Positions 8,463 through 15,405 of a DNA stretch of 64,000 nt are shown here, in pieces (the stretch's first letter is position 1; each line of letters starts with the position of its first letter). The stretch is taken from assembly GCA_028283605.1 (NCBI GenBank), contig JAPWKH010000032.1, positions 1-64,000 of the forward strand, given 5' to 3'. Made by a program: the position numbers and the translations under genes. The DNA comes from Arachidicoccus sp. (lineage in GTDB: Bacteria; Bacteroidota; Bacteroidia; Chitinophagales; Chitinophagaceae). The notes beneath the pieces are model-generated. The model saw nothing but the letters and a program-made list of their open reading frames with translations, made no database searches and was not told the origin of the DNA.

Positions 8463-8683
8463 AGATTTTTTATCGAGTTAAATGGTGCAGGATTAGGAAG
8501 TAAAAGCACTACCTTATTTTTGTAGTTTTTTCCAAATATTAAAGCTAAAACAACTACAATAACTTTTTAAGGTAATTGAAGCAGAAAAGCAATCAAATTA
8601 TTTCTAAAAGGGCTATAAATATTCATATTATCAATAATATTTAAATATGGCATTTGAATATAGTAAATTTAATCAAAAAATAG

Positions 8684-8691
8684 TACCTTTG
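8684..8691 (+). promoter_or_regulatory. -7 promoter box of rpsA
   Basis: TACCTTTG matches TAnnTTTG exactly, 34 nt before the rpsA ATG. Transcription would start close to the foot of the hairpin described next, giving a leader of about 30 nt. Confidence 0.6.
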
Positions 8692-8692
8692 C

Positions 8693-8725
8693 AATCCCGA
8701 AATTAAAACCCTTCGGGATTTTTTT
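8693..8725 (+). promoter_or_regulatory. Hairpin plus T-run abutting the rpsA start codon
   Basis: AATCCCGA (8693-8700) and TCGGGATT (8713-8720) form a perfect 8-bp stem with a 12-nt loop, followed by five more T's and then directly by the ATG at 8726. It has the form of an intrinsic terminator but sits inside the short leader. No Shine-Dalgarno is present between hairpin and start. It may act as an attenuator or as a structured S1 autoregulation site. Confidence 0.55.
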
Positions 8726-10618
8726 ATGAGTGAAAACAATATTATTAATCAAAACGCTGAACAGGAAACGGCAGCAACGCTTGAAAACGAAGCGCCAACA
8801 GCGATAACAAATATTCCTGCAATTGCTGATACAGCACATGATGACTTCGATTGGTCTATCGACAAACGTAATGTTTCTCATTATTCCAAAGAAGAAAAAG
8901 AAAAATTTGACAAGGTATATGAAAATACATTTGTTCAGATTGAAGACGGCGAATTGGTAAATGGTACTATCGTAGGACTTACCAAAACTGATGCTGTTGT
9001 AAACATTGGCTTTAAAAGCGACGGATTAATTTCTTTAAACGAATTCCGCGACTTGTCCGGCCTTAAAACAGGCGATGAAGTAGAAGTAATGGTAGTGGAG
9101 AAAGAAGACCGTAATGGCAATCTTCACCTCAGCCGTAAATCTGCACGCACCTACCGCGCATGGGAAAGAATTGTTGAAGTAAATAAAACAGGTGAAATTG
9201 TTACCGGTTTGGTTACCAGCAAAACCAAAGGTGGCTTAATCGTAGATGTATTCGGTATGGAAACATTCTTGCCGGGTTCTCAGATCGATGTAAAACCGGT
9301 TACCGATTACGATCAGTTCGTAGGCAAAACAATGGAATTCAAAGTGGTTAAAGTAAATGAAGCCATCAAGAACGCCGTAGTTTCTCACAAAGCACTTATT
9401 GAAAGCGATATCGAAGCACAACGCGTACAAATTATCAGCCAGTTGGAAAAAGGACAAGTGCTTGAGGGAACGGTTAAAAACATTACCGACTTCGGCGCGT
9501 TCATGGATCTTGGCGGCTTAGACGGCTTATTATATATTACTGATATTTCATGGGGAAGAATTTCTCATCCTTCAGAAGTATTGAAATTGGATCAAAAGAT
9601 ACAGGTTGTTGTATTGGATTTTGATGATGACAAGAAACGCATCAGCCTTGGTCTAAAACAATTAACGCCACATCCTTGGGATGTATTGCCTGAAACAATT
9701 GTTGAAGGTGCAACCGTTAAAGGAAAGGTCGTAAATATCGAAGATTATGGTGCGTTCCTTGAAATTCTTCCCGGTGTAGAAGGTTTGGTACACGTAAGCG
9801 AAATTACTTGGGCAAACACACCGATCAACGCGAAGGAATTCTTCAAATTGGGTGATGAATATGAAGCAAAAGTGGTAACGCTTGATAAAGATGCACGCAA
9901 GATGAGCCTTTCCATAAAGCAGTTGACAGAAGATCCATGGGATACTATCGAAGATAAATTCCCTGAAGGAAGCAAGCACAAAGGCCTGGTAAAAAACATT
10001 ACTCCTTATGGCGTGTTTGTAGAATTACAGCCCGGCATTGGCGGCATGATACATATAAGTGATTTAAACTGGCTGAAGCGCTTTAACCATCCTTCCGAAT
10101 ACGTAAAAGTAGGCGACGAAATCGATACGGTTATTCTTTCTATAGATAAAGAAAACCGCAAACTTCAATTAGGGCACAAACAATTGGAAGAAGATCCATG
10201 GAATGCTTTACAAGATACATTTGCCGTTGGCACAAAGCTGGAAGCAAGCGTAATTCGTAAAGACGACAAAGGCGCTCTGGTACAATTGCCATATGGCATT
10301 GAGGGCTTTGTTCCCAGTCGTTATTTGCACAAAAAAGATGGCACTACTTTGAATGTAGAAGATACTGCCGAATTTATCATTATAGAATTTGATAGGAACG
10401 AAAAACGTATCGTTTTAAGCCATTCTAAAGTTTGGGAACAGGAAGAAGCAGATCAAAGAGAAGCGGTAAAAAAAGAAGCGAAAGAAGAAGCTGAAACTAC
10501 AAAGAAAGCAGTAAAGGCTATTCAAAATAAAGTTGAAAAAACCACTCTTGGAGACTTAGGCGCTTTAGCAGATATCAAAGCAAAATTGAAATCTAAAGAA
10601 GACGCAGATAAAAAATAA
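8726..10618 (+). CDS. rpsA: 30S ribosomal protein S1
   Basis: S1 binds mRNA leaders on the 30S subunit and promotes initiation. The 630-residue protein has an acidic low-complexity N-terminus (residues 1-60) and six S1/OB-fold repeats: about 73-143, 158-226, 243-311, 330-398, 417-487 and 504-570, each with the G.V..I..FGAF/V pattern (for example GTVKNITDFGAFMDLGG, GKVVNIEDYGAFLEI, GLVKNITPYGVFVEL). A lysine/glutamate-rich tail follows (about 575-630). The length fits Bacteroidota S1 orthologues. The gene is monocistronic, with its own promoter and a strong terminator. The hairpin against the start codon is unusual. Confidence 0.95.
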   Translation: MSENNIINQNAEQETAATLENEAPTAITNIPAIADTAHDDFDWSIDKRNVSHYSKEEKEKFDKVYENTFVQIEDGELVNGTIVGLTKTDAVVNIGFKSDGLISLNEFRDLSGLKTGDEVEVMVVEKEDRNGNLHLSRKSARTYRAWERIVEVNKTGEIVTGLVTSKTKGGLIVDVFGMETFLPGSQIDVKPVTDYDQFVGKTMEFKVVKVNEAIKNAVVSHKALIESDIEAQRVQIISQLEKGQVLEGTVKNITDFGAFMDLGGLDGLLYITDISWGRISHPSEVLKLDQKIQVVVLDFDDDKKRISLGLKQLTPHPWDVLPETIVEGATVKGKVVNIEDYGAFLEILPGVEGLVHVSEITWANTPINAKEFFKLGDEYEAKVVTLDKDARKMSLSIKQLTEDPWDTIEDKFPEGSKHKGLVKNITPYGVFVELQPGIGGMIHISDLNWLKRFNHPSEYVKVGDEIDTVILSIDKENRKLQLGHKQLEEDPWNALQDTFAVGTKLEASVIRKDDKGALVQLPYGIEGFVPSRYLHKKDGTTLNVEDTAEFIIIEFDRNEKRIVLSHSKVWEQEEADQREAVKKEAKEEAETTKKAVKAIQNKVEKTTLGDLGALADIKAKLKSKEDADKK

Positions 10619-10641
10619 TTTTATAAATAATTATTTCATTC

Positions 10642-10674
10642 ATCCCGGTTGTACAAGCAGCCGGGATTTTTTTT
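10642..10674 (+). terminator. Terminator of rpsA
   Basis: ATCCCGG and CCGGGAT (extended by weaker pairs to about 10 bp) close a short loop and are followed by eight T's, 23 nt after the rpsA stop codon. Confidence 0.9.
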
Positions 10675-10748
10675 GATTGAAATGAAAATATTTTATTATA
10701 AAAATTATCTTTAAACAAGCAAACACATTTTACAATTCAATTCCATTT

Positions 10749-11300
10749 ATGTCTTATTGTTTATTAATAGAATCTATGCAACCGGAAGAAAGAAAATCGT
10801 TGCATAAAAATTATCACGACAACCATTACGGCTTTCCGATTCATAATGATGATGAATTATTCGGGCGATTGGTTATGGAAATCAATCAGGCGGGACTTAG
10901 CTGGGAAACTATTTTAAAAAAAGAACAATCTTTCCGAAAGGCATATCACAATTTTGAAGTTAAAAAAGTAGCGGTATATAAAGAAAAAGATATAGAAAGA
11001 TTACTAAACGATGCAGGTATTATTCGTAATAAATTAAAAATAAATGCAGCCGTAGAAAATGCGAAAACAATTCTCGCACTACAAAAGGAATACGGTTCAT
11101 TTGAAAAATGGCTGGAAAATAACCATCCTAAAACAAAAGATGAATGGACAAAATTATTCAAGAAAACATTCCGTTTTACAGGCGGAGAAATTGTAAATGA
11201 GTTCCTGATGAGCATCGGATATTTGCCCGGAGCGCATAGCGAAAACTGCATTATCTATAAAAAAATATTAAAACAAAAACCGATGTGGGCAAAGCAATAA
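10749..11300 (+). CDS. tag: DNA-3-methyladenine glycosylase I (Tag family)
   Basis: Base-excision repair enzyme that removes 3-methyladenine from alkylated DNA. The 183-residue length fits. The family core YHDNHYGFPIHNDDELFG and NQAGLSWETILKKEQSFR is present. The zinc-snap ligands of Tag are conserved in position: Cys4, His23 (in YHD), and His163/Cys167 in GAHSENC. The catalytic Glu lies in the MEINQAGLSW segment. The product should be active. It is probably monocistronic. Bacteroidota Tag proteins often diverge from the E. coli enzyme at the EWG segment, as here (NHYG). Confidence 0.92.
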   Translation: MSYCLLIESMQPEERKSLHKNYHDNHYGFPIHNDDELFGRLVMEINQAGLSWETILKKEQSFRKAYHNFEVKKVAVYKEKDIERLLNDAGIIRNKLKINAAVENAKTILALQKEYGSFEKWLENNHPKTKDEWTKLFKKTFRFTGGEIVNEFLMSIGYLPGAHSENCIIYKKILKQKPMWAKQ

Positions 11301-11391
11301 TATAAAACTTGAATATACCGTTTACGTATAGAAACAAAACATTAAGATTTTTGGAATTGGGCGATTAATAAAGGATCATTATTTTTACACA

Positions 11392-12087
11392 ATGCAGCAA
11401 TTATCATTGTTCGATTTCGGAGATGAGCAGCCGAAAGAAAGGAAGAAACAAAACAATCCAAAGAAAGAAAAATCCGGCAATTATTCTTCCGGAGAATTGT
11501 TTGCGCAAGATAGTAAAGAAGAAGATAATAAAGTTGCTCCTGATGGCGACATTATTGAAGAAACCGCCGGGCTTTCTACCGATTTTGTAATAGAAGAATT
11601 AGAAGAAGAAATAATAACAAACCAGCCTGAAAGCAATGAAGAATTTACATTGGAAATCGTAGAAGAAAATATTGCCGATGAAGAAATTATTATAAAAAAA
11701 CGGGGCAGAAAATCTTTTAAAGAAATTGATAAAGAGGTTGATTTGATAGATGTTCCTTCAGATGAAGAATTATTCCAAAAGCAATATTATCCCATAAGTA
11801 TTGTAGCAAAATGGTTTCGTGTAAACACTTCCCTGCTCCGATTTTGGGAAAATCAGTTTAAAATTTTAAAGCCAAAAAAAAATAAAAAAGGCGACCGTTT
11901 TTTTCGCCCGGAAGATGTAAGAAATTTGAAGATTATTTATTATTTGTTACGGCAAAAAAAACTTACTATTGACGGCGCAAATAAACATTTAAAAGCGCAT
12001 AAAGAACATACCGAAGAAAATTTGCAACTTATTAATTCGCTCAATAATTTTAAAAATTTCTTGTTGGAGTTGAAAGCAAATATCTGA
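11392..12087 (+). CDS. MerR-type helix-turn-helix transcriptional regulator
   Basis: A 231-residue protein with two parts. Residues 1 to about 120 are acidic, low-complexity sequence containing a basic patch (KKRGRKSFKEID). Residues about 125-205 form a MerR-type winged helix: YYPISIVAKWFRVNTSLLRFWENQF, KNKKGDRFFRPEDVRNLKIIYYLL and KKLTIDGANKHLK. The protein lacks a C-terminal effector domain with metal-binding cysteines, so ligand and targets are unknown. This architecture (acidic N-terminal extension plus MerR HTH) is common and uncharacterised in Bacteroidota. It may act on nearby genes, but nothing shows this. Confidence 0.82.
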   Translation: MQQLSLFDFGDEQPKERKKQNNPKKEKSGNYSSGELFAQDSKEEDNKVAPDGDIIEETAGLSTDFVIEELEEEIITNQPESNEEFTLEIVEENIADEEIIIKKRGRKSFKEIDKEVDLIDVPSDEELFQKQYYPISIVAKWFRVNTSLLRFWENQFKILKPKKNKKGDRFFRPEDVRNLKIIYYLLRQKKLTIDGANKHLKAHKEHTEENLQLINSLNNFKNFLLELKANI

Positions 12088-12112
12088 ACGAAGATTTGGA
12101 CGGATTTTCAAG

Positions 12113-12140
12113 ATTAAGAAGATAGTTTTATCTTCTTAAT
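12113..12140 (+). terminator. Strong AT-rich hairpin after the MerR-like gene
   Basis: ATTAAGAAGATA and TATCTTCTTAAT form a perfect 12-bp stem with a 4-nt loop, 25 nt after the stop codon. There is no long T-run after it, so termination or 3'-end protection are both possible. Confidence 0.5.
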
Positions 12141-12224
12141 TATCAGCAAAAACACGCGTTCCAATTTCTCAGAAAACAATTCAAGAATAAAGCAATCAAC
12201 AATTAGCCTATAATCAAAACACAC

Positions 12225-12232
12225 TACTTTTG
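12225..12232 (+). promoter_or_regulatory. -7 box for the DegT-family gene
   Basis: TACTTTTG matches TAnnTTTG 43 nt before the ATG at 12276. No clear -33 TTTG is seen at the expected distance. Confidence 0.5.
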
Positions 12233-12275
12233 TTCCGCAAAATCATGAATCTTAACTCATAAATCATACATCAAA

Positions 12276-13472
12276 ATGCCCGGATTTGAATTATTTGGCG
12301 AAGCCGAAAGAAAAGAAGTAAATGAAGTTTTAGAAACAGGAATATTAATGCGTTATGGATTTGACGCCGCCAGAAAAGGCCGATGGAAAGCAAAAGAATT
12401 GGAGCAAGAAATCTGCAATAAATTTAATGTAAATCACGCGCAATTGGTTTCCAGCGGAACGGCAGCATTGACAACAGCTTTAGCTGTATTAGGCATTGGT
12501 GCAGGAGATGAAGTAATTATGCCAACGTTTACTTTTGTGGCAAGTTTTGAAGCCGTATTAAGCGTAGGAGCTGTTCCTATTTTGGTTGATGTAGACGACA
12601 GCCTTACATTAAATCCGGAGGCTGTTCGCGCAGCTATTACACCGGCTACCAAATGCGTAATGCCCGTACACATGTGCGGCGCACCGGCAGATTTGGAAGC
12701 ATTGCAAGCTATTTGTAAACAACATAGTTTGTTGTTATTGGAAGACGCTTGCCAAAGCCTTGGCGCAACATACAAAGGAAATTATGTTGGCACGATAGGC
12801 GATGCCGGTGCGTATTCTTTTGATTTTGTAAAAACGGTTACATGCGCGGAAGGAGGTGCAATTGTAACCAACGACGCCGCTACACATACAGCTTTAGATG
12901 CTTACAGCGATCATGGGCACGATCATAAAGGCAATGACAGAGGTGCAGACTTACACCCTTTTCTCGGATACAATTTTAGAATATCCGAACTGCATGCCGC
13001 AGTAGGTTTGGCACAGATGAAGCGCCTGGAAGAATTCCTGGCAATACAGAAAAAAAATCATGCAATCATTAAAGAAACATTGGCTACTATTCCGCAAATA
13101 TCTTTCAGAAAAATACATGATGCAGATGGAGACAGCTGCGGTTCGGTGAGTTGGTTTTTACCTTCTGAACAGAAAGCAAAAGAAGTTGTTGCCAAACTTA
13201 AAAATGAAAATATATTAGCGGGAAATTTTTATTGGTATGATAACAATTGGCACTATATCCGCAACTGGCATCATTTAAAAAATCTCTCTACATATAATAA
13301 ATTAAATCCGGAACAAATCGATGAATTAGAAAAATTATCATCAAAAAACTTTCCTGCAAGCGACGCTATAATTTCACGTTGTATTACCACTAATATAAGT
13401 TTGCTATGGACGGAAGAACAGGCAAAGAATAAAGCGGAAAAATTGAAGGAAACAATTGAAAGTGTTCTATAA
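12276..13472 (+). CDS. DegT/DnrJ/EryC1/StrS family PLP-dependent aminotransferase
   Basis: A 398-residue fold-type I PLP enzyme. Family members make amino-sugars for surface glycans or antibiotics. Visible marks: SSGTAALTTALAVLGIGAGDEV (PLP phosphate region), MPVHMCGAPADL, LLLEDACQSLGATYKG with the Asp that binds the PLP nitrogen, and SFDFVKTVTCAEGGAIVTND with the Schiff-base Lys at about residue 186. GYNFRISELHAAVGLAQ is the usual substrate-side motif. The product is likely active and cytoplasmic. It has its own promoter box and is followed by tRNA-Phe. The sugar substrate is unknown. Confidence 0.88.
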   Translation: MPGFELFGEAERKEVNEVLETGILMRYGFDAARKGRWKAKELEQEICNKFNVNHAQLVSSGTAALTTALAVLGIGAGDEVIMPTFTFVASFEAVLSVGAVPILVDVDDSLTLNPEAVRAAITPATKCVMPVHMCGAPADLEALQAICKQHSLLLLEDACQSLGATYKGNYVGTIGDAGAYSFDFVKTVTCAEGGAIVTNDAATHTALDAYSDHGHDHKGNDRGADLHPFLGYNFRISELHAAVGLAQMKRLEEFLAIQKKNHAIIKETLATIPQISFRKIHDADGDSCGSVSWFLPSEQKAKEVVAKLKNENILAGNFYWYDNNWHYIRNWHHLKNLSTYNKLNPEQIDELEKLSSKNFPASDAIISRCITTNISLLWTEEQAKNKAEKLKETIESVL

Positions 13473-13488
13473 TTTTATTTCTAATAAT

Positions 13489-13519
13489 TTTGTTTATTAA
13501 GAAATAGACTTTACATTTG
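13489..13519 (+). promoter_or_regulatory. Full Bacteroidota promoter of tRNA-Phe
   Basis: TTTG (13489-13492), a 19-nt spacer and TACATTTG (13512-13519) match the Bacteroidota -33/-7 consensus with ideal spacing. The tRNA begins 15 nt downstream of the -7 box. Confidence 0.8.
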
Positions 13520-13534
13520 CACTCCCTAAATAGC

Positions 13535-13607
13535 GGTGCGGTAGCTCAGTCGGTAGAGCAAAGGACTGAAAATCCTTGTGTCGCCGGTTCGATCCCGGCT
13601 CACACCA
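13535..13607 (+). tRNA. tRNA-Phe (anticodon GAA)
   Basis: A 73-nt cloverleaf: D arm GCTC/GAGC, anticodon stem AAGGA/TCCTT with loop CTGAAAA (GAA anticodon), variable GTGTC, T arm GCCGG/CCGGC with TTCGATC loop, discriminator A. CCA is not encoded (CGG follows). The acceptor stem GGTGCGG/TCACACC holds one C5-A68 mismatch and one G7-T66 wobble, which is unusual. Its 3' 42 nt plus two downstream bases recur at 37199-37242, marking it as the integration site of an island. Confidence 0.93.
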
Positions 13608-13609
13608 CG
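13566..13609 (+). repeat. attL: 44-nt direct repeat at the 3' end of tRNA-Phe
   Basis: The 44 nt from the anticodon loop (CTGAAAATCC) to the base pair after the discriminator (CACCACG) are identical to 37199-37242. The identity starts and stops sharply; the following terminator hairpins in the two copies are related but diverged. This is the normal appearance of att sites after tyrosine-recombinase integration into a tRNA gene. Confidence 0.88.
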
Positions 13610-13612
13610 GAA

Positions 13613-13650
13613 GTCGGAACTCAAGTATAGCAAGAGTTCCGGCTTTTTTT
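13613..13650 (+). terminator. Terminator after tRNA-Phe (island-side copy)
   Basis: GTCGGAACTC and GAGTTCCGGC form a 10-bp stem (one G-T pair) followed by a T-run. A diverged counterpart lies after the right att copy at 37243-37283. The right copy would be the original chromosomal terminator and this one came with the island. Confidence 0.85.
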
Positions 13651-13678
13651 ATGTCCTTAAGGGTTACCACTCGACAAA

Positions 13679-14595
13679 ATGAAGCGCATGCACCTGTTCG
13701 GTATGCACCGAGCCTTCAGCGGCAGCATGGAAAACTCTTCTGCCGAACTATTTCAAAGACTTGTCGATTTTTTGGTATATCGCGAGAAACCTATTATCAA
13801 TGGAAAAGAAATTACGAGCAGAAGGGCGAGGTTGGTTTAATCAATAGTAAACCTTGTCCTCAAAATCCAAAGCTTCGGATAGCGGCTGAAATTGAAGAGA
13901 AAATTCTTTATTTGCGAAAGACTTATCATCTAGGTCAAATGCGTATTTCTTGGTATTTAAAGCGGCTATCACGATATAAAAGTTTCTGCCTCTTGCATTT
14001 GGTATGTATTGAAACGAAACGGGTTAAATCGGCTTCCTCAAAACCAGCGAAAACGCTCTATGAAACAGTTTAAGCGATACGAAAAACAAGTACCGGGTCA
14101 TCGAATTCAGATTGATGTAAAGTTTCTTTCATTCACAGAGAAACAAAGTGGAAAAGAAATTAAACGCTACCAATATACCGCCATAGATGATGCCACAAGG
14201 GCTCGCGTATTAAAGATATTTGATAAGCACAATCAACAATGCAATGTGCTATTGAGTTTGTCGATTATGTTTGTTCTCGTTTTCCTTTTCGCATTCACAC
14301 TATCCAGACCGATAATGGTCATGAGTTTCAAGCCTTATTTCATTGACACTGTGAAGATTTGGGTATCAGACATGTTTATATTAGAAAAGCAAGCCCTCAC
14401 CTCAATGGCAAAGTAGAAAGATCTCATCTTACAGACCAGCGCGAGTTTTACCAATTATTGGAATATAAAGACGATATTGATATCTCAAAGAAATTGGAAG
14501 AGTGGGAAATATTTTATAATTCGTATCGACCCAATGGCGCATTAAACGGAAAAACACCCTATGAAGTTCTAAAAGAAAAATTAACCCCAAAATAA
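13679..14595 (+). pseudogene. IS481-family transposase, frameshifted and nonsense-mutated
   Basis: Three overlapping track ORFs (13576, 14009 and 14359 starts) are pieces of one DDE transposase. In order: HTH (CRFFGISRETYYQWKRNYEQ), the linker YLRKTYHLGQMRISWYL, KRNGLNRLPQNQRKR, catalytic core starting GHRIQIDVKFLSF (first Asp), QTDNGHEFQ (second Asp) and SPHLNGKVERSH (Glu), and the tail YNSYRPNGALNGKTPYEVLKEK. Defects: a frameshift near 13965; a 5-nt tandem duplication (CAATG) near 14242 compared with the copy at 63.5 kb; and TGA where that copy has TGG, just before HCEDLG. The 5' end of the element is missing beside the att site. It cannot make active transposase. Confidence 0.85.
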
Positions 14596-14683
14596 TTTTT
14601 TCCCTGAGCCCTCTACCCCATTTAAAAGAGGGTCAGGGAAAAAATTTATATTCGCAAAGTCAACCTTAGTTCTGATACGCACA
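14594..14683. mobile_element. Right end of the IS481-type element: long hairpin and terminal sequence
   Basis: AATTTTTTCCCTGA...TCAGGGAAAAAATT forms a long imperfect hairpin (14594-14646) right at the transposase stop codon. After it, 37 nt ending GATACGCACA are shared with the copy at 63430-63466. The shared sequence stops at 14683; read inward it begins TGTGCGTATCAG, and a TGT tip is usual for IS481-type ends. I take this as the element's right terminus. A matching left terminus is not found near 13650, in line with 5' truncation. Confidence 0.6.
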
Positions 14684-14822
14684 CCTTATTTGTTGATGAT
14701 AATCGCTTTTCTATGGTTATTGACAACATTTTAACCGCGTTAGCTCTACAATTATTACCTATTAGTTTATTTAAAAAAAACGCCCTTTTAAAAAGAGCGT
14801 TATTGCATATATAGAGGATGGA
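14684..14822. other. Remnant open frame and a convergent terminator-like hairpin
   Basis: The plus strand stays open for about 40 codons (TLFVDDNRFSMVIDNIL...), probably the tail of a gene interrupted by the insertion sequence; I do not recognise it. AACGCCCTTTT and AAAAGAGCGTT (14779-14801) form an 11-bp stem with one mismatch, between this remnant and the convergent DUF2383 gene. Confidence 0.4.
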
Positions 14823-15272
14823 TTATTCACTATCTCTCAAAAATTTAATTTTATTATGCATCTTTAATCGTTGGCTTTGTTGCTCTAAAATAACCTCTTT
14901 AATATTTGTGGGCTATTCTTCATTCAAGGCATCTTGGTAGGCTTTTTTGGCAGCGTCTTCTCCTCCTTCACAATTAGATAAAATAGCTTTCCTGTCATGC
15001 CCTGTAAATACGGCTTTAATATCCATCCAGCCTCTGTACAACTTTCCGCTCATGGTTGTTTCATCATCCACTGTATCATCTGCAAAACTTTGGAGTTCTT
15101 TTTTGAAATTCTCGCTTTGATGAATAACGTCTGCAAAAAGTGTCTTTAAATCAGCGTCATGGCTGTCTTTTAATTCGTCAATGGCTTTCTGATAGCCTAC
15201 AATTCGGTCATTATTGATTTTAATTAAATCATTGAGCGTTTGTTTTGAAACAGTTGAAGTGTTTTTTTCCAT
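14823..15272 (-). pseudogene. DUF2383 (PA2169-family) four-helix protein interrupted by an in-frame TAG
   Basis: Members are small ferritin-like helical proteins of about 150 residues, often stress-associated, with unknown reaction. The track shows 119 residues ending QDALNEE. Reading through the TAG at 14913-14915, the same frame continues with PTNIKEVILEQQSQRLKMH and KFLRDSE to a TAA at 14823, restoring exactly the 150-residue family length and the conserved last helix. So a single nonsense mutation has removed about 30 residues. TAG is a normal stop elsewhere in the window (end of the DUF2911 gene), so recoding is unlikely. A shortened but stable product is possible. Confidence 0.8.
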
Positions 15273-15355
15273 AGATTGTTGTTGTTATAAGTGAATAATA
15301 ATTAAAATATTTCCATTAGGAGAACCCTATTTATCACAAGCGACAAACTTATATT

Positions 15356-15393
15356 AAAAGGACTGCCTCATATTGATATGAAGCAGTCCTTTT
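15356..15393. terminator. Bidirectional intrinsic terminator
   Basis: AAAAGGACTGC and GCAGTCCTTTT form a perfect 11-bp stem with a 16-nt loop. It follows the stop of the minus-strand beta-helix gene by 12 nt, with the T-run provided by the stem itself. Confidence 0.8.
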
Positions 15394-15405
15394 AATTATC
15401 AATAA

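Noticed and set aside
13576-14073. 165-residue ORF starting inside tRNA-Phe
   Set aside because: Its first 35 codons are tRNA and terminator sequence; only the later part is IS481 transposase, so the start is an artefact.
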